Source: Acidobacteriota bacterium
Lineage (GTDB): Bacteria; Actinomycetota; Acidimicrobiia; Acidimicrobiales; Ilumatobacteraceae
Direction: 5' to 3'
Length of the DNA: 58,119 nucleotides
NCBI GenBank assembly: GCA_018969685.1
Contig: JAGWXX010000004.1
Location: 1 to 58,119 of the forward strand
Positions 48,772 to 55,800 of the stretch are shown here, piece after piece. Position 1 is the first letter of the stretch. Each line of letters starts with the position of its first letter. Below the pieces are notes generated by a model. That model made no database searches, was not told where the DNA came from, and worked only from the letters and a program-made list of their open reading frames with translations. A program made the position numbers and the translations under genes.

Positions 48772-48829
48772 TCCGGCAGGACGCCTGCGGAACCGTGCGG
48801 TCGCCGGTCCGGAGAACACAGTCCTGGCG

Positions 48830-49909
48830 GTGGAACCTTCCAGCGATCGTCGCGGCCCGCGCCGGGTCGTCCTGCTCGCCGGCGTCCTGCTGCTCGCCGT
48901 CGCGATCCCGGTTCTCGCCGTGCGGTTCGCCGGCTCACCGCCGCCCATGAGGACGATCGTGGAGCTGCGTTCGGCGCTCGTCGCATGCTCGGACGGCGAC
49001 ATGACCGAGGGCCGGCTCATCGAGCCCGACGTGCAGGACTGCTACTACCGGGTGATGTCGTCGGCGGTGCGCGCCGGGCAGATGATGGACGTCCAGGCCG
49101 CCCTCGCCGAGCAGATCGAGGACACGCCCGGCATCTACTCGGCGTGCCACAGCGTCGGTCACCGCGTCGGCAAAGAGGCGTTCGCGAAGTACAAGGACAT
49201 CGCCGAGCTCATCCGCACCAACGATACGACGACCTGTCAGTACGCGTTCGGCCACGGGATACTCGACGGTTTCGCGTTCTCCGACCCCTCCGACGAGGAG
49301 TTCCGCGCCGCGGCGTCGGCCTGCGTCGCCATGCGGCTGCTGGGCCCGGAGGGCAACAAGGTCTACAAACTCTGCTCGGACGGCCTCGGCCACGCGGCCT
49401 GGACCTCCACCGAGGACGTCTGGGACGCCGTCGCGCGCTGCCGCATGCTCGACGACCCGCTGGCGCGTGCGACCTGCGGGGAGGGGATCATGATGCAGAT
49501 CTACGAACCGGCCGGCTCCGAACCCTCCCGCGACATCGCCCGCGCCCCGCTCGAGGTGCCACAGCTCTGCGTGTCCTGGCCGGACCTCGGTGAGACCCGC
49601 GAGGGGTGCTACTCGGGTTCTGGCTACGTCTACACCCGTGCCGCGTGGGTCCTGCACTATCAGCGCAACTCGAGCCCCGGAGGCGTGCTCAGCGCCGAGC
49701 AGCGTGCGCGCATGCAGACCCTGATGCTGGGCGCGGCCGCGCTCTGCGGCAAGCACCCGGATCCCAAGGGTGTCTCGGTGTGCCTGCGCTCGGTCGCCCA
49801 GCAGGTGCCCCCGAGCGTCTACGAGGACGAATCGCTCACCGACGCCGTCTGCGGGTCGCTGGGTGAGTTCGAGTCGTGGTGCCGCGAGTTCCGTTTCGAG
49901 GTTTCCTGA
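48830..49909 (+). CDS. Membrane-anchored Cys/His-domain protein, free-standing copy
   Basis: 359 residues. One N-terminal helix (VVLLAGVLLLAVAIPVLAV) is followed by an external domain with CHSVGH, CQYAFGHG and CSDGLGHAA and about ten further Cys. This domain also ends the CopC-like proteins at 14115 and 55801; here it is not fused to a copper module. The three motifs each place a Cys 4-5 residues before a His, suggesting metal or heme ligation. The GTG is 7 bases after CACAGT and a GTGCGG lies 16 bases further upstream. I do not recognise a named family. Confidence 0.75.
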   Translation: MEPSSDRRGPRRVVLLAGVLLLAVAIPVLAVRFAGSPPPMRTIVELRSALVACSDGDMTEGRLIEPDVQDCYYRVMSSAVRAGQMMDVQAALAEQIEDTPGIYSACHSVGHRVGKEAFAKYKDIAELIRTNDTTTCQYAFGHGILDGFAFSDPSDEEFRAAASACVAMRLLGPEGNKVYKLCSDGLGHAAWTSTEDVWDAVARCRMLDDPLARATCGEGIMMQIYEPAGSEPSRDIARAPLEVPQLCVSWPDLGETREGCYSGSGYVYTRAAWVLHYQRNSSPGGVLSAEQRARMQTLMLGAAALCGKHPDPKGVSVCLRSVAQQVPPSVYEDESLTDAVCGSLGEFESWCREFRFEVS

Positions 49910-49984
49910 CCCACGGACCTGGGGTACCTGTCCGGCGGCGCCGCGTCGCGCGGATCTCCTAGCCGCGGCTCGGTTCGCCGCCGC

Positions 49985-50782
49985 TCAACGAGAGAGTCGT
50001 CCGGCGAAGATCCAGCCCACGCACTTGCGGTTCTCGGGTCGCTTCTCGGTTGCCAGATGGAGGCGTACGGCGGCCTTCTGGGAGGTCATCGTCCGGTCGA
50101 CGACGACGTACGGCGCGGCGTCGTCGTTGCGTCCTATCCACGGGCGGATGGAGAGACGCATGGTCCCGTTCCCGGCCTTGGCCATGGCGATCGCGGCCTT
50201 GCGCGCGAGACTGCTGGTCGGGTGCGTCTCGAGGACGCGCTCGCCGTCGAAGATCGCGTACCCCGCTTTCCGGGGACCTTTCACACCGGTGGCCTTCACC
50301 TTGTAGCGGCGTCTCGGTTCACCGAGGAGCTCGACGCCGACCAGGCGGGGACGGTCATCCGCGGGCAGTCCCGTGAGGAGGGTCTCCCGCAGCGTGTCGC
50401 CGAGTGGAAGCAGGAGACCCGGCACGTCGGGCAGGGCGTGTTCGATCCCCTCGATCCGGACACGTCGACGTTCGTGTTTCCAGGCGCTCATGGGGGTGAC
50501 GGCGATCGCGAGGAGCGTGCCTCGCTCGCTCGACGGGAGCGCGCGCATCGCCCGGTCGAGTCCGAGGTACGGGTGCGCCGGCTCGGCGATGACGCTGCGC
50601 GGTGCGGCCGGGTCGAGATCGGCGAGCGACGCGACCACGCCGCTGGTCCCGAGCTCGAAGCGCTCGACGGTGACGGCGGCGTCGAGCGCCCGGTCGATGT
50701 CGGCGCCGGGCCCGAACGCGATGAACGCCCCGGACAGGTGGCCGACCATGCTGCGTTCTACGGTGAATCCTGGCTTGCTCAT
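49985..50782 (-). CDS. Uncharacterised soluble protein
   Basis: 265 residues, no signal or membrane segment, balanced charge. The N-terminal half (GAFIAFGPGADIDRALDAAVTVERF, split by GVVASLADLDPA) and the C-terminal half (KAGYAIFDGERVLETHPTSS, RPWIGRNDDAAPYVVVDR) look like two alpha/beta domains. GAGGAGC supports the ATG, and a GACAGT hexamer lies upstream on the minus strand. No family recognised. Confidence 0.65.
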   Translation of the reverse strand: MSKPGFTVERSMVGHLSGAFIAFGPGADIDRALDAAVTVERFELGTSGVVASLADLDPAAPRSVIAEPAHPYLGLDRAMRALPSSERGTLLAIAVTPMSAWKHERRRVRIEGIEHALPDVPGLLLPLGDTLRETLLTGLPADDRPRLVGVELLGEPRRRYKVKATGVKGPRKAGYAIFDGERVLETHPTSSLARKAAIAMAKAGNGTMRLSIRPWIGRNDDAAPYVVVDRTMTSQKAAVRLHLATEKRPENRKCVGWIFAGRLSR

Positions 50783-50914
50783 GGGGTGCTCCTCGTCGTT
50801 GTCGGGTTTCCGCGACGCGGTGTCCGTCCCGGGGCCGCGACTGTCCTGCCATCGTCCTGCTCGGCAGGGTGTTCATCCGTGCCCGCCTCGCCGGTTCGCG
50901 GGACGGTCGGCGGC

Positions 50915-51724
50915 GTGTACCGCCGTCTTCTGGTCCTGCTCTGCTTCGCCGGTCTGGCGCTCGGGGTCGCCTACGTGGGGACCGGGGTTCTCGAGGACGT
51001 GCTGCGATCGGCGCGTTCGGAGACCGCCCGCCGCGTCGAGTCGCTTCCGCCGCCCTCGGCCGACGTTTCCACGCAGTCGACGCCGCCTGCGTCCGTGTCC
51101 GCCCCGGACCAGATCGTCACCGATCCCGGCGTCGTCGCATCGTCGCCTTCGACGTCGGGTGCCTCAGTGCAGGGGTTCGCTCCGGCCGTGGCCGCCGACG
51201 TGGTCGCGAGGTTGAACACCGAGCGTCTCGCCGCCGGCCTCTCCGCGCTGCGTGTCGACGAGACGCTCGCCGCCGAGGCTGCCGCGTGGGCCGAGCAGAT
51301 GACCAGGAACGGTTACGTCCACAGCACCCACGACCGCCTGGTGATGCTCAGCAACGAGTTCGGCGGCGGCGGGATGGCGGAGAACCTGCACGCCCCTGAG
51401 GTCCAGTGCGCCGCCGCGCTGAGCTGCGATCTCGACGACGCCCGTCCGACGTCCGGCGTGCTCCACGTGGACTGGATGCGTTCGTCGTCGCATCGTTCCA
51501 CGATGCTCGATCCCGCCTGGGACCGTGTCGGTGTCGGTGTCTACTGCGACGCCGCCGGCCGCATGTGGGCGACGGCGCTCTTCGTCGCGCCCGCCGGGGT
51601 GGCCGTGTCCGGCGACGACGTGGTGCCGTACCGCGAGCCTTCGGTTTCCGGTAACGACGGGGTGACCTGTACCGGGAGCACGCGCGCCCACAATCCGCGC
51701 TGGCAGCACACGCCGGTCTCCTGA
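50915..51724 (+). CDS. Secreted CAP/SCP-family protein
   Basis: 269 residues. An N-terminal helix acts as signal or anchor, a Ser/Pro/Thr linker follows, and then a CAP domain: LNTERLAAGLSALRVDETLA, then AEQMTRNGYVHSTHDR, MAENLH and WMRSSSHRSTMLDP with GVGVYC at the end. The typical His and Glu of the CAP cavity are represented by the HST, AEN and HRS segments. CAP proteins of bacteria are secreted, but their activity is mostly unknown. The GTG is 7 bases after GACGGT. Confidence 0.82.
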   Translation: MYRRLLVLLCFAGLALGVAYVGTGVLEDVLRSARSETARRVESLPPPSADVSTQSTPPASVSAPDQIVTDPGVVASSPSTSGASVQGFAPAVAADVVARLNTERLAAGLSALRVDETLAAEAAAWAEQMTRNGYVHSTHDRLVMLSNEFGGGGMAENLHAPEVQCAAALSCDLDDARPTSGVLHVDWMRSSSHRSTMLDPAWDRVGVGVYCDAAGRMWATALFVAPAGVAVSGDDVVPYREPSVSGNDGVTCTGSTRAHNPRWQHTPVS

Positions 51725-51736
51725 GCCGCAGACGCC

Positions 51737-51771
51737 GAAAGGGCGACCCGCGTGTCGCGGATCGCCCTTTC
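51737..51771. terminator. Bidirectional terminator between CAP gene and the gene at 51794
   Basis: GAAAGGGCGA and TCGCCCTTTC pair perfectly, with an inner CCGCG/CGCGG extension, flanked by A-rich and T-rich ends. It serves both convergent genes. Confidence 0.85.
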
Positions 51772-51793
51772 TTGGTCCGGTTTCCCGGTGTGT

Positions 51794-53059
51794 TCAGGAC
51801 GCAGTGACCTGCGCCGAGGTTTCGATGCCCTCCATGTTGGCGGCGCTGTCGACGAGGTCGAAGATCGTCGCCTCCCATTCCTCGGAGAGTGCCATCAGGT
51901 ACTCCCATGCGAGATCGTTCGACGCGAGCGCCGTGTCGATCGTCGCGAAGAGGTCGGTGATCGAGACGATGTCGAGTTTCACGACGCCGACCCGACGGAA
52001 GCCGAGGAGGAGTTCTCCGCCCCAGGCGACCCGTTCGAGGACTTTCTCGGCCTCTGCCTTTTCGAGCGCCTGGGCGATCTCGAGCCGGCGTTGCGGTGTG
52101 GCCTTCAGGAGAAGGTCACGCACCGCCCCGTCGCGGGGTCGTCGTGGCGTGCCGCCGATGAGGTGGTTCACCACGAGCTGCACGGGTGACTCCTGCATGA
52201 TCCGCTCGTGGAGCTCGTCGCTCACCTCGGAGTTCGAGGAGAAGTACATCGCGGCGATCTCGGCGGTCTCGAGGATGAGTGCCATGTCGTCGAGTGCGGT
52301 GTACTTCACCGGTGCTGCCGGCGTCGTCGTCGCGCTCAGGTGACCTGCGGTCACCAGGACGTGCTGCGCTCCGGGGGTGAGCCGTCGGCGCAACTGGTTC
52401 TTCGACGTCAAGGCGTTCGCCAGGGCGGTGTCGCCGGCCGGGTTCCCGCTGCACGCCCATCGGGCGACTGCGGTGCTGACCGGCACGGACGGTTCGTCGA
52501 GGACGGCGGACGCGACGCGGTCGCGCAGGTCGTCGTCGATGTTGCCGAGCCGTCCGAGGAGGACGGCCGTGTCGACGCCTTGGCAGCCGATCGCGACGAG
52601 TCGCGGATCGGCGTCGAGGACGCGTTCGATGGGTTCACGCAGCGTCTCGGTCAGGATGGTGACGAGCGCCTGCGTGTCCGCACCGATCGCCTTCGCGACG
52701 AGATCGTCGCGTCGGAGGAGTTCGGCGGCGGCCGCGTCGGCGACCGTCTTGTCGGCGTCGCCGCTCAGGAGCGTGAGCTCCTGCGAGGTCGTCTCGCGGT
52801 TGGCCACCGCACCGAGTCGGACGTTGGCCGACGGGTGCGTGACGAGACGGGCTACGTTCGCCCGTCCGGGTACGAGCCGTCCGAGGGTCGTTCCGGCGTC
52901 GCCGCCGGACTTGAAGGTGAGGAGCTCGTCGAGGAGAGCGCCGGTCGGGATGACGCCGACGTACTCGAGTTGCTCGAGGTCGGCGTTCCGCCAGAGGACG
53001 TCCCCGGACGGGGATGCCTGCATGGGGGTTCCGATCAGGATGTTTGCGAGTGAGACCAT
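51794..53059 (-). CDS. Large soluble protein, probably alpha-helical repeat
   Basis: 421 residues, no signal peptide. Helical repeats with the pattern of leucine-rich-variant/HEAT proteins are visible (LVTHPSANVRLGAVANRETT, then SGDADKTVADAAAAELLRRDD and LDADPRLVAIGCQG). AGGAGG precedes the ATG, and TTGCCC-N16-GACGGT lies upstream, the same -35 as at the VWA/Cys-rich divergent pair. The gene at 25582 encodes a protein of the same general type. The two are probably functionally related, but sequence identity between them is low by eye. Confidence 0.72.
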   Translation of the reverse strand: MVSLANILIGTPMQASPSGDVLWRNADLEQLEYVGVIPTGALLDELLTFKSGGDAGTTLGRLVPGRANVARLVTHPSANVRLGAVANRETTSQELTLLSGDADKTVADAAAAELLRRDDLVAKAIGADTQALVTILTETLREPIERVLDADPRLVAIGCQGVDTAVLLGRLGNIDDDLRDRVASAVLDEPSVPVSTAVARWACSGNPAGDTALANALTSKNQLRRRLTPGAQHVLVTAGHLSATTTPAAPVKYTALDDMALILETAEIAAMYFSSNSEVSDELHERIMQESPVQLVVNHLIGGTPRRPRDGAVRDLLLKATPQRRLEIAQALEKAEAEKVLERVAWGGELLLGFRRVGVVKLDIVSITDLFATIDTALASNDLAWEYLMALSEEWEATIFDLVDSAANMEGIETSAQVTAS

Positions 53060-53102
53060 GATGCCTCCTGGTGCGGCGGGTGCCGCGTGTGTGGTTCCGG
53101 TC

Positions 53103-53130
53103 ACCGTCGTGGCCCCGCCGGCTCGGGCAA
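53103..53130 (-). promoter_or_regulatory. Promoter of the gene at 51794
   Basis: TTGCCC-N16-GACGGT on the minus strand, about 45 bases before the ATG, identical in -35 to the two promoters at 8189-8262. Confidence 0.55.
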
Positions 53131-53182
53131 AGACCGCGTCACCGGTCCGGTCTCCGCGGCGGTCGCCGGCCTTGCCGGTCGT

Positions 53183-53821
53183 TCAGCCGTCGTTGCCCGG
53201 GGCCGGTGGTTCGCCGACCTCGATGCCTTCCGGTCCGGTCGCGGTGGGTTTGGCCGTCGGCGGCCACGTGGGGTACCAGACCCGGCCGTTGTTCTCCGCG
53301 ACGGTCTCGTCCGGGCAGCCTCCCGCGGTCGAGCAGGGGAGGAGGGCATGGTCGGCGAGCTGGTCGGCGCTGCAGTTCGGTGCGAACACGTTTCCGTACA
53401 CGACCTGCGGGTCGGCGTACGCCCCGGAGATGCGGATGCCCCAGCAGGTGCCCGTGTCGCCGGCGGCGACGAAGATCACATGGTCTTCGCGCGAGAGCAT
53501 GGAGGTGGCCTCGGTCCCGTACCCGAAGTTCAAAGTGGCGCGCTCGCTGCCGATGAAGACGATGTCGCTGATCTCCGGGTTCAAGGTGTCGGTGTCGAGG
53601 TTCCCCCAGCCGTCGTTCGTCCGGGCGAGCGGCGCGACCTCGCCGACGAGCCGTCCCAGCCGTTCCTGCAGGGATGCGTCGTCGTACTTCGCGACGTAGA
53701 GCTCGGTCCCTTCGAGGTTGACGAGCGGGCGTACCGCTTCCTGCTCCGGCGAGGCGCAGGAGGCCAGGAGGGCGGGCAGGATGAGGGCGAAGAGGCCGGT
53801 GAAGAGACGTGCGCGGTTCAC
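53183..53821 (-). CDS. Lipoprotein ending the CopC/CopD operon
   Basis: 212 residues. Signal peptide with lipobox LLASC at the start of the mature chain. The external domain contains IVFIGSERATLNFGYG, then VIFVAAGDTGTCWGIRISGA and three further Cys (FAPNCSAD, PCSTAGGCPD), followed by a Pro/Thr-rich end. The GTG overlaps the CopC-CopD stop (GTGA), so it is translated with it. It could be a copper-binding or assembly lipoprotein, but there is no clear His/Met cluster. Family unknown. Confidence 0.72.
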   Translation of the reverse strand: MNRARLFTGLFALILPALLASCASPEQEAVRPLVNLEGTELYVAKYDDASLQERLGRLVGEVAPLARTNDGWGNLDTDTLNPEISDIVFIGSERATLNFGYGTEATSMLSREDHVIFVAAGDTGTCWGIRISGAYADPQVVYGNVFAPNCSADQLADHALLPCSTAGGCPDETVAENNGRVWYPTWPPTAKPTATGPEGIEVGEPPAPGNDG

Positions 53822-55695
53822 GGGACGCTCCGGACGGCGGGTTCGATGATCGCGTCGAGCGTCACCGCGTCGACGCTGCCGTCGTCGAAGGTCACGAGGA
53901 GATCGAGCTTCCAGGTACCCTCGACGCCGAGGTCCCGGGTGCTCAGGAGCCACGAGCCGTCGGGCTGCGGGGAGAACTCCCGCTGGAGCGGCCCGATCTC
54001 GATGCGGGCCAGAGAGAACGCTCCCGTGACGGCGCTCAGCCGGCGGCTCTCCCCGTTCGCGTCGAACGCCGTGAAGAGGAAGCGGTTCTCCGCCCCGGCG
54101 CGTGCGGGCAGGATCTCGAGGACGGCCTCGCCCGGCCCGAAGGGCGCCCGCACCACCGTCGGTTCGAAGTCGTCGAGCGCGAGGCTCAGGCCGAGATCGC
54201 CTTCGCCGCCTCCGAGGTGGCTGTGCCCGCCGCCTGCGAAGTGGTTGCCGCCGGCCGCCGGCGCGGCGCCCGAGGTGAGCGCCGCGGTGGCGACGATGAT
54301 CGCCGCGAGCATGCCGGTCTCGGCGAGGAGGCTCCGTTTCAGGTGGGTCCTGACCGTACCGGTATCGACGGGTCCGACGGGTCCGTCCGGCGTATCGGCA
54401 GCACCTGCCGTCGTCTCCGACGTGCCGGTCGCGTCGCTACCGCCCGCTCGCACCGAACGCCTCAGGGCCGGGACGAGCGCGAAGTGGTTGTACGCGCCGA
54501 TGCCGCCGACGATGGCGACGAGGAGGAACTTCGCCAGGAGCGTGAGCCCGTAGCGATCGGTGAAGAGTTCGGTGGGGGAGGTGAACATGGCGCTCGCGAG
54601 GATGCTGCCACCCACGAAGACGGAGACGACGCTCACGGTCGCGAGCTTGGAGAACCGTTCGACGATCTCGGCGATCACGTCGTCGGCGAGACGGGAGCGT
54701 CGCAGGACGACCCACGCGACCCCCGGGATGCCTCCGAGCCAGACGCTCGCCGCGAGCAGGTGGAGGATTTCGCCGATGCTCCCGGCGATCTTCCACGGCA
54801 CCACGGCGACGTGACCACCCATGGCGAAGGAGAAGGCGACGCCGGCGGCGGCGATCGCCCCGATGAGCGCCCCGACGACACGGGTGCCCTTCTCGGCGAG
54901 CAGGAGCACCGCGGTGCAGAGACCGAAGAGCGCGCTCATGCGCACCAGGAGCGCCGCGCCGGAGGACGACTGCAGCACGATCTGCACGATGATGCCGATC
55001 GAGTCCCACGACCCGCCGTTGAGCAAGAGCGCGTTGTTGAGCAGCGTCAGCGGGGTCAGCACGAGTCCGAGGATGGCGAACACGGTGCTCCCGCGCCGGA
55101 GCAGCGCGCCCAGTTGCGGGTCGGCCCCGACGGCGAGCGGGCCGCTGAGCGCCCAGAGCGCGGCGAGGAGTCCGACGGCGAGCAACACCGAGAGGTAGGT
55201 GCCACCACGCAGCAGGTGGGAGAGCGTGATGAACTTCGCGGTGGGGTCGTCGACCTTCTCGGCGCGTACGGCGCCGCCGGCGTCGGCCGGGTCACCGTAG
55301 AAGAACGTGAAGCTGCCGTTGATACCGTGTCCGTCCTCGGACACCGCCCGCCACGAGACCGCGTACCATCCGGTACCGGTGCGTTCCGGGAGGTCCCAGC
55401 GGACTCGCAGGCCGCCACCTGCGGGTTCGTTCGAGCGTTCCGCCAGTTCGGTGACGGCGCCGCCCGCGTCGATGAGCCGGGTGGAACCTTCGGCGACGGT
55501 GACCTTTTCGTTGAAGACGATCTCGATGAACTCGGGAAGTTCCTGCAGGACGCTCCCGTCGGCCGGGTTCGTCGAGGAGACCGACGCGTGCGCGGACACC
55601 GGAGCGACCGGCGAGAAGAACGTCCCGAGGAGGGCGAGCAGGAGGAGGAGACCTCCGCGGTGCATGGCGCGGGTGCGTTTCAGGTGACGTCTCAC
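53818..55695 (-). CDS. CopC-CopD fusion, copper transport protein
   Basis: 625 residues from the GTG that lies 7 bases after AACAGT; an ATG at 55797 would add 34 non-conserved residues. The signal peptide ends in PVSA and the mature chain begins HASVSSTNPADG, with the N-terminal His of CopC; the second copper motif is EDGHGINGSF. A CopD-like region of eight or nine helices follows (GGHVAVVPW, LLAASVWLGGIPG, YGLTLLAKFLL). The last ~130 residues, after a His/Gly linker GGNHFAGGGHSHLGG, form a beta domain. The protein should import or deliver copper across the membrane; direction is not shown. Confidence 0.85.
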   Translation of the reverse strand: MRRHLKRTRAMHRGGLLLLLALLGTFFSPVAPVSAHASVSSTNPADGSVLQELPEFIEIVFNEKVTVAEGSTRLIDAGGAVTELAERSNEPAGGGLRVRWDLPERTGTGWYAVSWRAVSEDGHGINGSFTFFYGDPADAGGAVRAEKVDDPTAKFITLSHLLRGGTYLSVLLAVGLLAALWALSGPLAVGADPQLGALLRRGSTVFAILGLVLTPLTLLNNALLLNGGSWDSIGIIVQIVLQSSSGAALLVRMSALFGLCTAVLLLAEKGTRVVGALIGAIAAAGVAFSFAMGGHVAVVPWKIAGSIGEILHLLAASVWLGGIPGVAWVVLRRSRLADDVIAEIVERFSKLATVSVVSVFVGGSILASAMFTSPTELFTDRYGLTLLAKFLLVAIVGGIGAYNHFALVPALRRSVRAGGSDATGTSETTAGAADTPDGPVGPVDTGTVRTHLKRSLLAETGMLAAIIVATAALTSGAAPAAGGNHFAGGGHSHLGGGEGDLGLSLALDDFEPTVVRAPFGPGEAVLEILPARAGAENRFLFTAFDANGESRRLSAVTGAFSLARIEIGPLQREFSPQPDGSWLLSTRDLGVEGTWKLDLLVTFDDGSVDAVTLDAIIEPAVRSVP

Positions 55696-55800
55696 CGGGA
55701 GCACTGTTGGCTTCGGGGCGAAATCAGCACGGGACAGGCGTATCGTGCCGCTCGTCGGCCGAGGGGATGCAGGGGATGTCGACGAGGCGGGGTCCATGGT

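Noticed and set aside
55696-55797. ATG at 55797 as the start of CopC-CopD
   Set aside because: It would place 34 polar residues before the signal peptide; GTG 55695 has the promoter hexamer at 7 bases and a normal signal peptide.
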